This document shows, piece after piece, positions 46,202 through 57,000 of a stretch of 64,000 bases of DNA. The DNA comes from an uncultured Saprospiraceae bacterium (GTDB lineage: Bacteria; Bacteroidota; Bacteroidia; Chitinophagales; Saprospiraceae): positions 1 through 64,000 of the forward strand of contig CALGAW010000014.1 in NCBI GenBank assembly GCA_937959115.1, read 5' to 3'. How positions within the stretch are numbered: position 1 is the first letter of the stretch; each line of letters begins with the position of its first letter. The notes under the pieces are model-generated. The model was given only the letters and a program-made list of their open reading frames with translations. It did no database searches and was not told the origin of the DNA. The translations under genes and the position numbers were made by a program.

Positions 46202-48673
46202 ATGAAAAGTAATAGAATACGTTATTTTATCATCGTAACATTCGTTGTCCTCCAGCAACTATTTTCTGTAATTCTTAAGGCTCAACCAGTTGATACTATT
46301 CCTTCTACCGATACAATAAGAGTAACATCAGAAGTAAGTCCAACAGCGGACTTTCAAATCAATGCAACTGGTAATGCAGCAACAAGTGCTATAGATTCAA
46401 TCTTATTCGTAAATCCAGACAGTATTTCAGATGCCTACGGAAATGTTACCAAACTATTGTTTAATCAAAATAAACAACTAGAAACAATTACTGACGCAAG
46501 CAATCACAGCACACATTACAGCTACGACAAAAAAAATAGAATCGCAGGTGAGACTTATGCCACTGGTCGCACCAAAAGCTACCGCTACAACTCAAGAGGC
46601 CTAGTCAGTGAAGTGATTGATGTATACGGAGACACCACATTTCTCTATTACAACAAAGAAAACCGACTCGTCAAAAGAGATTATCCAGGAGATAAAGATG
46701 TAGATATTGAATACAATCCTAAAGGACAAATCAATCGAGTAACGTTTGGAGACAACTTCCTAACGTACGATTATGAGCTAGATGGCAGAGTCTCAAGCAT
46801 CAACCAAAATGGAGCTATCATCAACTATAGTTACGACGATGAAAATGGGATTAGGAAAATACAATACCCTAGTGGCAGAATCGTCGAAGAAACAAGAGAC
46901 AACCAAGGAAGGATATCAACAATCCGAGACGGTGAATCTCTAGAAGTAGTGCCAGATCAAGCCAACTCCGCCTATGTAGATTCCCTTCTTAATAGTAACG
47001 TTGTCGCTACCTATAAGTATGACGAAGCATCCGATAGAATTACTCAAAAAGTCAACCGCAAAACTGGCATCCGTACACAGATCGCCTACGATGAAGAAAA
47101 TAGAATCAACGCCATTACCCATGGGAACATTGCAGCTTACAATTCCAGTTATGATGAAAATGGAAATTTGGAGCACCAAGAAAACCTTTCGATCAGAAAC
47201 CATTCTGAGTACTTCTCCTACGACAGTCTAAACCGCGTCATTGGCTATAAGAGAGGCTCCCCTAGGAACGGTGAAGTCGTCAATCCACTAGCAGAACAAC
47301 AGTTTAAATATGGCGCTTATAATAATCGAATAGAAGCTGGAACCGACTCGATAACCACCACTTACACGACCAATGAGTTCAACGGATACAAGCAAATTCA
47401 AATTGGTGATTCTACCATCAATCTAAAATATGATTATGGTGACAATCTGATCGAAGATGCTAGATACTACTACTTGTTTGATGTAGAAAATCGATTATTG
47501 AAAGTCGCTGAAAATAATGGAATTCCATTTAGTAAAATGATTGCTGAATACGAATATGATGCGCTAGGACGCAGGATTCAAGCGACGATTGAAAAGGTGA
47601 CTACTTATTACATTTATGACGAAGACCGAGTCATAGAAGAACAAGACCAACAAGGCAACACTACTGCTTCTTATATCTATGACTCGGGGAGTGGGGACCT
47701 AATTAGCATGAGGCGAGATGGACGAGATTATTATTATCACTACGATACACAAGGCTCCGTCATTGCATTATCAGATAGCGCTGGGCAAATCGTAGAGCGG
47801 TATAACTATAAAGCAGATGGCACAATGTCAATTGAGTTTATGCTTGGCGACCTTACTTATTCTATGGTAAACAATCCCTACACTTATGCTGGATTGCGGC
47901 TCGATCGTGAGACTTATTTATATCAGAATAATTCTACATTCTTTCACCCAGAAATGGGAAGAACGCTATCTAAAAACAGAGTTGGCTACTATCAAAACCC
48001 AGCAGAAATCACACCTCCAGGGCAAAGTAACCTTTTCTTTAAGGATTTGAACCCATCTATTAGGCAACGTAGACGTATCGGCCTCGGCTCTACTGAAGAA
48101 AGAGCCTTGTACGATTGGGCAGAGTCAGCTTCTGGCAATAATGCCTACCACTTCAATACTGGGGTCGAACTCATGGAAAGAGTGGAATTAGAATCTACTA
48201 AATGCAATTGTCTCGAAGAATTAGTTGTAATCAGCCACGGTTGGGGATGGCCAAGAACAAAAGGATACAATGTGGAAGGCGGAATCTATGGTTCTTACTG
48301 GATCAACGGATTCCTAGGAGAAATTCCTCCTAATAGACAAGGAGACGACTTTAAAATCTCAGAACTTGCAAAAGAGATACAAGACCTAGACAGATCTATA
48401 AAAATCGGAAAAACAAAATTCTGCGAAAGCTGCCACATTACGCTAACTGGCTGTCGAGTCGGATCAGTTGGTAATTTTGTCTATAGACTTGCTGCAGTAA
48501 CTGGGTGCACTGTTATTTCTTCGCATGGTGGCTGTAGCGGAAAAGAAGCACCATTATTCACCTCCGGACCGAATAGCTTAAAGGAAAAGCGGACAGGAGA
48601 CTGGAAAGGGTTCAGCATTACTTATCCAGATGGGAGACAAAGAAAATTACGTACCTCGATGCGATTGTGGTAG
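46202..48673 (+). CDS. RHS/YD-repeat protein with caspase-like H/C C-terminal domain
   Basis: The 823-residue protein has a signal peptide (about 1-28) and some 500 residues of YD repeats (such as YSYDKKNRI, YRYNSRGLV and YEYDALGRR), then an RHS-core-like segment near 560-600 (YTYAGLRLDRETYLY, FHPEMGRTLS). The C-terminal 160 residues hold VVISHGWG (H679) and ITLTGCRVG (C751), the His/Cys dyad layout of caspase-like clan CD or DUF4347-type domains. Several more Cys lie there (CNC, CESCH). It resembles a polymorphic-toxin architecture with a peptidase as the tip. Secretion without a T9SS end is unexplained. The peptidase role is inference. Confidence 0.8.
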   Translation: MKSNRIRYFIIVTFVVLQQLFSVILKAQPVDTIPSTDTIRVTSEVSPTADFQINATGNAATSAIDSILFVNPDSISDAYGNVTKLLFNQNKQLETITDASNHSTHYSYDKKNRIAGETYATGRTKSYRYNSRGLVSEVIDVYGDTTFLYYNKENRLVKRDYPGDKDVDIEYNPKGQINRVTFGDNFLTYDYELDGRVSSINQNGAIINYSYDDENGIRKIQYPSGRIVEETRDNQGRISTIRDGESLEVVPDQANSAYVDSLLNSNVVATYKYDEASDRITQKVNRKTGIRTQIAYDEENRINAITHGNIAAYNSSYDENGNLEHQENLSIRNHSEYFSYDSLNRVIGYKRGSPRNGEVVNPLAEQQFKYGAYNNRIEAGTDSITTTYTTNEFNGYKQIQIGDSTINLKYDYGDNLIEDARYYYLFDVENRLLKVAENNGIPFSKMIAEYEYDALGRRIQATIEKVTTYYIYDEDRVIEEQDQQGNTTASYIYDSGSGDLISMRRDGRDYYYHYDTQGSVIALSDSAGQIVERYNYKADGTMSIEFMLGDLTYSMVNNPYTYAGLRLDRETYLYQNNSTFFHPEMGRTLSKNRVGYYQNPAEITPPGQSNLFFKDLNPSIRQRRRIGLGSTEERALYDWAESASGNNAYHFNTGVELMERVELESTKCNCLEELVVISHGWGWPRTKGYNVEGGIYGSYWINGFLGEIPPNRQGDDFKISELAKEIQDLDRSIKIGKTKFCESCHITLTGCRVGSVGNFVYRLAAVTGCTVISSHGGCSGKEAPLFTSGPNSLKEKRTGDWKGFSITYPDGRQRKLRTSMRLW

Positions 48674-48706
48674 TTCTATTAATTTGCCCTAATTTAATTA
48701 GTAGAC

Positions 48707-49069
48707 TTAATAGTTCAAATTCAAAACGTTCACTGCTTCAGGACAGTTACTCTTCACAGCCGCCTTGTACTTTGTTTCCCAGTCTTTTACCTTATCAGCA
48801 GCAAGCATTTTCTGCGTAGCTTCTTGTTTGTTCAGACATAACAGTGCCTCCTGCAATGCTTTCTGAGATTTAGAAATCAAGCCCTCTCGCTCATCAGGAG
48901 ACATGCTAGCCAATTTTCCTGAGATTTCTACTGCTGGTTTCGCACAAACACAAAATGCCTTAGCTTGTTTCTCTGGACTTGGCTCCATTTTTCCTCCGTC
49001 CTGCTTACAACTGAACAGAGACAGAACAAGAAGTATACAAATAATGCTCAACGCTTTAATAAAATTCAT
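48707..49069 (-). CDS. Small lipoprotein of unknown function
   Basis: The 120-residue protein has a lipoprotein signal with Cys at residue 21 (SLFSC) followed by KQDGG. The mature part is helical with four further Cys (CVC, CLN and NCP). No family recognised. It is on the opposite strand to the RHS gene and convergent with it (33 bases between stops), so it is not an obvious immunity partner. Confidence 0.72.
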   Translation of the reverse strand: MNFIKALSIICILLVLSLFSCKQDGGKMEPSPEKQAKAFCVCAKPAVEISGKLASMSPDEREGLISKSQKALQEALLCLNKQEATQKMLAADKVKDWETKYKAAVKSNCPEAVNVLNLNY

Positions 49070-49312
49070 AATAAATAATTAAAATTAGTTTTCTAAGCTC
49101 AAAATAATAGAATTTTATTGCTTTTTATTATCAACAACATCAAAATCTATCTAATGACCTAATTTCCATAGGTCTAACTATTTAAGTTCAGCCTGTTATT
49201 GGAACAAGGATTTCGATTATGAACTTCCTCTTTGCTATTCGATATTCATTTTTTTAAAGACGCTTTATCATAATGCGGGTTAAAGACAGACAGGCACGAA
49301 TCCAACAATAAA

Positions 49313-49345
49313 AAAGCCCGTCATTACAACGAGCTTATTTTTTTA
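49313..49345 (-). terminator. Terminator of the FG-GAP-like gene
   Basis: Read on the minus strand, AAGCTCGT and ACGGGCTT pair (with one T-G pair) and are followed by six T. It starts about 24 bases after the stop at 49369. Confidence 0.65.
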
Positions 49346-49368
49346 TAAAAGAGCAATGAATTTACAAA

Positions 49369-50880
49369 TTACTGCTTCATCACTTTCAATGTTTTTGAAG
49401 GTTGATCAGGAACTTCGATTTTCACAAAGTAAACTCCTGTCGTATCAGTCAATTCGAGTTGAGTAGACTCAATATTTGTAAAATCATTTTGATAGATAAC
49501 CTTCCCAGTAACATTGCTAATCGTAACTGTTACAAACTCAAGCACTTTTCCTAGTTCAAGTGTCAATGATCCTTCGCTCGGATTTGGGAATACTCTAAAG
49601 TTTTCTACGACTTGCTCTACCTCTTCTGAGCTTGTTGTTACAACACTGTTTAGATCAAAACATCTAACGTGACCTGTATATTGGGCATTCCCAGAAGGGT
49701 TATTGTTTAAGGAAGCTGCTGCTAAAATGGTACCATCAAACGATAAGTCAATCGCATATCCACACCAGTCTCCCGAATTTTCAGAATCTATGTCTGTGCC
49801 AGCTTGCATCCAGGTGTTACCTGACATTTGATAAACTTTTACATTACCACCGTCTGGTCCTGTTCCATCATTTCTAATCGCACCGAAAGCAACAACATTC
49901 GCATCGCCTGAGAGGGCAACAGAATAGCCTGCCCAGTCCACTAGAGACTCTCCTAGGAGATCTTGTCCTCTTTGTGTCCATACTCCTGAAGACAAATCAT
50001 ATACACGTGCGACACCAGCCTGATAGCCTACTGAGTTAGTGTTATGGGTTCCGCCAATAGCAATACTTCCTCCAGTTGCTGATAACGAAACATCCCAGCC
50101 AAAGCGATCACCAGCTGCCCCATCAATATCGTTTCCTTTCTGAACCCAGCTACTGCCTGAATTAAAATAAACTCTTACATGACCCGCCTCAACGCCATTT
50201 CCTTGATTCTTGTATGACCCAATTGCTACTGTGTTCCCATCTCCTGACAAGGATACGGTATGCCCAGAGTTATCTAAAGTTGCCTCTCCGTCAATATCTG
50301 TTCCTTTCTGTACCCAACTACCGCCAGAATAAGTATAAACTCTTACATGCCCGCAATCTTGTACACCAGGGCCATCATTGTGAGTTGCACCAATTGCTAT
50401 TGTATTGCCATCACTAGACATGTCTACTGCATGTCCTGCATAATCAAATGCAGCTTCACCATTAATATTTGCACCTAACTTTGTCCATGTAGAACCGTTA
50501 TAGCTATAAACACTTGCATGACCTGAAGCACCTCCATTCGCATTACTATATTTTGAACCAGCAACGATCCGATTACCATCATCTGAAATACCAACTGATG
50601 TGCCGAAATAGTCACCTGAAGAATCACCGTCGATGTCACCACCTCTTTGAACCCAAGTAGTACCGACTTTCTGAAAAACACGAACATGTCCTGAGGAATT
50701 ACCAGCACCATCATTTTGGTCAGCTCCAACTGCAAGAAATTGCCCATCAGAAGATAAGGAAACTGCTGAGCCAAAATAATCGTCTTGAGCTTCACCGTCT
50801 ATATCTGCTCCACATTGAATCTGCGCATCAGAAATAATAAATAATAAAGGAATAATTACAAGGGATAGTAAGTAACGCAT
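49369..50880 (-). CDS. Secreted FG-GAP-like repeat protein with T9SS type A signal
   Basis: The 503-residue protein has a signal peptide (about 1-20) and seven tandem repeats of about 52-56 residues (about 25-410). Each has the pattern DIDGE..D..G..VSLS.DG..(I/V)A.G and GHVRVY...G..W.Q.G, like an FG-GAP/beta-propeller blade, so seven blades would close a propeller. A T9SS type A sorting domain follows (about 420-503), ending LKVMKQ. It is probably surface-bound or secreted. The ligand is unknown. Confidence 0.85.
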   Translation of the reverse strand: MRYLLSLVIIPLLFIISDAQIQCGADIDGEAQDDYFGSAVSLSSDGQFLAVGADQNDGAGNSSGHVRVFQKVGTTWVQRGGDIDGDSSGDYFGTSVGISDDGNRIVAGSKYSNANGGASGHASVYSYNGSTWTKLGANINGEAAFDYAGHAVDMSSDGNTIAIGATHNDGPGVQDCGHVRVYTYSGGSWVQKGTDIDGEATLDNSGHTVSLSGDGNTVAIGSYKNQGNGVEAGHVRVYFNSGSSWVQKGNDIDGAAGDRFGWDVSLSATGGSIAIGGTHNTNSVGYQAGVARVYDLSSGVWTQRGQDLLGESLVDWAGYSVALSGDANVVAFGAIRNDGTGPDGGNVKVYQMSGNTWMQAGTDIDSENSGDWCGYAIDLSFDGTILAAASLNNNPSGNAQYTGHVRCFDLNSVVTTSSEEVEQVVENFRVFPNPSEGSLTLELGKVLEFVTVTISNVTGKVIYQNDFTNIESTQLELTDTTGVYFVKIEVPDQPSKTLKVMKQ

Positions 50881-50964
50881 AGATATGGGTTTGTTTGTTT
50901 AAAGATTTTTAATGCATAAATATAACAAAAATTATATTACATTTTAACACCCTAAAGTCATAAA

Positions 50965-50995
50965 AAAAGCTGTTTGGAATTCCCAAACAGCTTTT
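50965..50995 (-). terminator. Terminator of the giant SprB-repeat gene
   Basis: AAAAGCTGTTTGG and CCAAACAGCTTTT form a 13-bp stem with a 5-base loop; on the minus strand the T-run is seven bases. It begins 22 bases after the stop at 51017. Confidence 0.9.
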
Positions 50996-51016
50996 AATAG
51001 TTTTTATTTTTTCAAA

Positions 51017-54000
51017 TTATCTTGCGATCGTTATATCACCTTTGTACGTTTTAGTCGTTCCATTTTTGAACTCTACTTTTGCATGATAAACAAACACTGC
51101 AGAATTCATCAATTTCCCTTTAAATGAACCGTCCCAACCGAAGCTTAAATCATTTGGCGGGAAGTTAGCAACTTCGAAAACTTGCTCACCCCAACGATCA
51201 TAAATCTTAAAGTAAGACACTTGCTCAACTCCAGGACTTGAGAATACAGTGACCGCATCATTGATATTATCTCCATTTGGAGTAAAGATGTTAGGTATGA
51301 AAACTCTATCATCTGTATCGACTACAATAGTGACCTCTTCCTCTGCCGTACATCCGTTTCTATCAACTGCAATTACATCATAGACAGTAGTCTGAATTGG
51401 TGTAGAAGTAGGATTAGGACAATCTGTACAATCAAGGTAATCAGTCGGTGTCCAAGTATAGTTGATAGAATCCGTTGAATTAATAGTCGTTTCAATGTCA
51501 ACCCATTCTCCTAATAAGATTTCAAAATAATCAGGATTTGCTGTCAATACTAGTTCCGTTGGATCAACTAAAGTTGTGGTGTTTGTCCACTGACATCCAT
51601 TAGAATCCTCAATGACTACATCGTAAGTTCCTGAAGGAACATTTGGAAGTACAGGGTTCATATTGAATGTTGCTCCATTGTCAAATGAGAACAAGTAAGG
51701 TGGAACTCCACCAGAAGCCGTCATTGTGATCAAACCAGACGATTCTCCATAACAAATTGGATCTTCTGGAACAACAGTTCCTGAGACAACCACAGGAGAA
51801 GTAAAGGTAGTCGTTGTAATAGCGACACAGCCATTTGCATCTACTACTGATAATGTATAAGTAATTCCTGCGCCAAGACCTGAAGCCGTAGCTCCAGTAG
51901 CACCAGAAGACCACTGATAGTTGTAGGGTGCAGTACCTCCAGTAGCTGTACCTGTCGCAATTCCTGTTTGTAATCCGAAACACGGTATTGTATTATCATT
52001 TACAACCGTTACTCCTAGGACGTCTGGTTCAGAGACAGTGACATTATCAACATAAGAACATCCATTTGCATCCGTTACCGTAACCATATGTGTTCCTGCT
52101 GTAAGTGTGATGGCTGTTTGGCCAAATTCACCATTACTCCATAGGTAAATATATGGAGGTGTTCCTCCTGTTGCATTTACTGTTGCAGAACCATTGGCAT
52201 CACCATTACAAAGTACATTGCTATTTAAAGTTGTTGTACTAGTAAGAAGCGCTGGCTCTGTTAAGTTAACCGTAGCCGTCGTAGTACAACCGTTAGCATC
52301 TGTCACAGTAACCGTATGCGTTCCTGCATTAAGTGCAACAGCAGTGCTAGTCAGCTCTCCATTATCCCATAGATACGTGTAAGGGGTTGTTCCACCAGCA
52401 GGCACCACATTCGCAGAACCATTTGATAAACCGTTACAAGTAATATTAGTTAATGGATTTGTTGTTGCAGTTAACAATGAAGGCTCTGTGATGGTTACAT
52501 CTTCAGTTGCCCAGCATCCTTCAGAATCGGTAATCGTAACTGTATGCGTACCGACAGCCAACATGGTTGCAGTTGGACCCGTTTCTCCATTACTCCAGTC
52601 ATAGGTAAATGGTGGGTTTCCTCCAGTTGCAGAAATTGTGGCCGAACCATCACTTCCTCCAAAACAAAGTACACCAGAAATTCCACTAAACGTACCCGTA
52701 ATTGGAGCAGGTTCAGTGATTACTGTACTCCCTGTTTCTGTGCAGCCGTTACCATCTGTCACCGTTACGGTGTATGTTCCAGCAGGTATGCCAATTATTG
52801 TTTGATTTGTATTACCAGTATTCCATTCAAATGTATATGCCGGAATCGGTGTTCCACCCCCAACATTTACGGAAGCAATTCCATCGTTTCCTGAAGGACA
52901 AGTTACATTTTCAATTGGAATCGCTGCTACGGACATCGCACCAGGCTCCTGAATAAGAACTTGCTGTAACTGAATACATCCGTTTGAATCAGTGATCGTT
53001 ACTGTATGTAGACCAGGAGGCAAGTTGTTTGCAGTTGCTGTACTAGCTCCTGACGGCCATAAGTAGAAGTATGGTGGTGTTCCTCCTGTTGCTGAAACAG
53101 TACCAGATCCATTATTGGCTCCATTACAAGTAATTGGAACTGCAGTGAACGATGATGTAATAGCTGTTGGCTGTCCAAAGGTCACGCTTGCCATTGCTGT
53201 ACATCCATTCGCATCTACTATAGTGACACTGTGTGTACCTGCATACAATGCAGAAGCTGAAGGTGTTGATTGACCGTTAGACCAAGCATAGATGTAAGGT
53301 GTTGTTCCGCCTGTTACAGTAGCTAGTGCAACTCCATCACTTCCTTGGTAACAGTTGATCATAGAAGTGATTGATGCATTTACGGATAATAATGGTGGCT
53401 CTGTAACATTATCGGATTCAACGATTAAACAACCATTAGCATCTGTAACTGTTACTGAGATTGGTCCAGCTACAAGCGTTTGAGCAGTTGCTACGGTAGA
53501 ACCATTACTCCATTGATAATTATAGGGTAATGTTCCTCCAGTAACTGCAACAGAAGCAGTTCCGTCATTTCCTTGATAACAAGAAACGTTTGAATCTACT
53601 GACAACACACCTGACAATAATGGTGGTTCAGTAATTAGGATGCTTCCTGTAACAACACATCCAGGGAAGTCTGTTACCGTAAATGTATTCACACCAGCAA
53701 CTAGTAAATTTCCACTAGGAGTTGTTTCACCTGTTGACCAGATATAAACATATGGAGCACTACCACCATTGACGCCGATTACAGCACTACCATCGTTTCC
53801 TCCGTTACAGCTTACATTATCCACAAGAGATACATTCACTGTTATTGTAGGTTGAACTAGCGTCACGGTATTCGTAACTAAACAGCCATTGGCATCTGTA
53901 ATCGTAACCGTGTACGTTCCTGCTGGCACATTACTTATTGTACCACTATTACCTCCATTATTCCATTGATAAACATATGGTGTCGTACCACCAGAGACTG

Positions 54001-57000
54001 TAATTGTTGCTGTTCCATCAGAATACCCAGGACATAAAATATCCACCGCATTTGTGATTTGTGCAAGTAACGGTGTTGGCTCAGTAACCGTTACACCAAC
54101 TAATTTATCACATCCATTCGCATCTACAACAGTTATAGTATAGAATCCAGCTGATAATCCATTGATTGTATATCCACCAGCTGTTGCAAGTGTTCCGCTA
54201 CCTGACATTGGGCCAGACCAGTTATATTGATATGGTAATGTACCTCCTACTATTGTTCCTGAAATAGTTCCATCACTTAATCCGCTACAAGAAATAGTTC
54301 CTGTGTTTGCAGCAGTTAAAACAATTAATGATGGTTGAGTAATTACAACAGAAATATTGTCCGTACATCCATTGTCATCGGTAATTGTACCGAAGTATGT
54401 TCCTGCAGTTAATCCCGTGATATTTTGAGTTGTTGCTCCATTACTCCAGTTAAATGAGTAAGGTGTTGTACCTCCTGTCACTGTAATTGTTGCACTTCCA
54501 TCACTTCCACCACTACAAGAAACTGGTGTAATTGTTCCTGGATTCACCGTTAATAAAGGTGGTTCAATTATAGTTACTGATCCAATTTGGACACATCCTT
54601 CTAGATCTGTAACTGTAACTCCAAACACGCCACCATTTAGGTAACTTGCTGTAGGTGTTGTTTCTCCATTACCCCATTGGTAATTATATGGTGGCGTTCC
54701 GCCTGTAACAGTTGCAGATGCACTACCGTTTCCATTTCCATTACAATCAACGTCTCCATTGTGGGTAACAGTAAGTACTAATAATGGTGGTTCTGATACG
54801 GTTGAACTAGAAACGATCGCACAACCTTGAGCATCAGTCATGGTTACAGTATAAGTACCTGCTGGAAGATTGTTAAGTTGAATACTTCCAGGGTTTGCTT
54901 GTGTACCAGTACCTGATGTTGGTCCTGACCAATCATATTGGTATGGAGATGTACCTCCACCCATTGTCACACTTATCAAACCATCTGAACCACTGTTACA
55001 GGAAACATCATTTACGAGTGTCGTTATAAGAACAATTACAGGAGGTGTACCAATCACAACAGAGTTAGTAATTGAACAACCATTATCATCTGTAACAGTA
55101 ATCGTATGAGTACCTGCACCTAAATTAGTTGCAGTTGGACCGTTGTGACCTGAATCCCATTGATATACATATGGAGTCGTACCGCCCGATACACCAATTG
55201 TAGCAGATCCATCACTTGCACCAAAGCAAGAAGGTATTGAATTAGGAACTGCAACTGAGACTAATGCATCTGGTTCATCTATTATATAAAGTGCAGTTTC
55301 AAGGCAGACACCATTTAAAGCTGATATAGAAACATAATACGAACCTGCATTTAGGCCAGAAATATCTTCCGTTGAAGCACCATTAGACCATATATAAGAA
55401 TAAGGTTGTTGACCACCAGAAACTGATATGTCAATTGATCCAGTTGGATCTCCATTACATAATGGTTCTTCAAGTACAACATTAAATAAGTCTAGTGGCG
55501 TAATTGCTCCAATGTTCACATTTAAGACGTCTTCACATCCTTGAGCATCGGTAACAGTAACTGTGTATGCACCTTGGCATAGTCCTGTTGCGTTAGGGTT
55601 AGTCGTTCCGTTAGACCATGTATAAACATAAGGCAAAGTTCCTCCAGTTGTTGTAATCGTTGACATACCATTACAAGTACCACAAACTGCAGGTGCATTA
55701 GAAATTTCTGTTAAGGATACTTCTGTTGGTTGAATAAGTACGACCTGATCTGTTTCAGAACATCCATTGGCATCTGTTACAGAGATATAATACGTTCCTT
55801 GTGTAAGGTTTGAAACTGTGGTAGACCCTGCTGCAGTTAAAACTGCACTTCCTGATATAGGACCGTTCCATTGTACATTATATCCAGCGGTACCACCAGA
55901 AACATTGATATCAAATGAACCATCGTTACCTGAATAACAAGATATATCGGTATTATTACTTACAGTTGCTAGTAAAATTGCTGGCTCTGTAATTGTTACA
56001 CTTGCCAATTCTGTACATCCTCTTGCATCTGTTACAGTAAAGTTATGTACACCTGGGGTTAAAAAACTAGTTCCAAGTGTTACATCTCCATTACTCCATT
56101 CAAAAGAATAAGGTGGTGTTCCACCAGATACGGTAGCGGTTGCGGTACCATCATCGTCACCATTACACGTTATATTTTGTCCTACTGTCGCAGAAGCAAC
56201 TAAATCAGGAGTTGGTAGAATGATCACATCATCTGTCGCTGTACAGCCATTTGCGTCTGTAAGAACAATAACATGAGTTCCTGCACCGAGTGCTGTAGCT
56301 CCAGGGGTAGTTTCACCATTCGACCATTGATAAGTATAAGGAGGAGTACCACCTAATGAAATAGTGATTGCACTTCCATCTGAAAGACCAGCACAAGAAG
56401 GATTACTTCCGTGCAATGCAATTACAACCAATAATGGCGGTTCAGTAATTTGAATACCAGATGTTGCTGTACAACCATTATTGTCTGTTACCGTAACGCT
56501 ATGATTACCCGCTGGAAGGTTATTCACGGTTGCAGTTCCACCTCCATTACTCCACTGATATAGGTATGGGGGTGTTCCACCATTTCCAGCAGCAGTTGCA
56601 CTTCCATCACTTCCTCCATTACAAGAAACATTGCCACCTAAAGTGACAGTTAGTTGAAGTGGTGGGGCATCAGGGATTGTGATTGCTCCAGTTCCGATAC
56701 ACATATTGGCATCCGTTACAGTTACATAGTGAATTCCTGCATCTAGATTTGAAGCTGTAGGATTTGTTTCACCATTATCCCATTCATAAGTATATGGGGA
56801 AACGCCTCCACCTCCTGTAGCGGTCGCTGATCCATCTGAATCATCATTACAACTTATACCTTGGTTCAGCGTTGTGTTTACAACGAGTATAGATTGCTGA
56901 GTAACTAATTCATTTCCATTGACCGTACAGCCTTTGGAGTCTGTTATGGTGTATTGATAATTCCCTGGACCTAATCCCGTGATTACAGGAGTGGTTTGTC

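Noticed and set aside
48707-49069. Immunity gene for the RHS protein
   Set aside because: It is on the opposite strand, convergent with the RHS gene, and is a lipoprotein with no known immunity family; no evidence links them.
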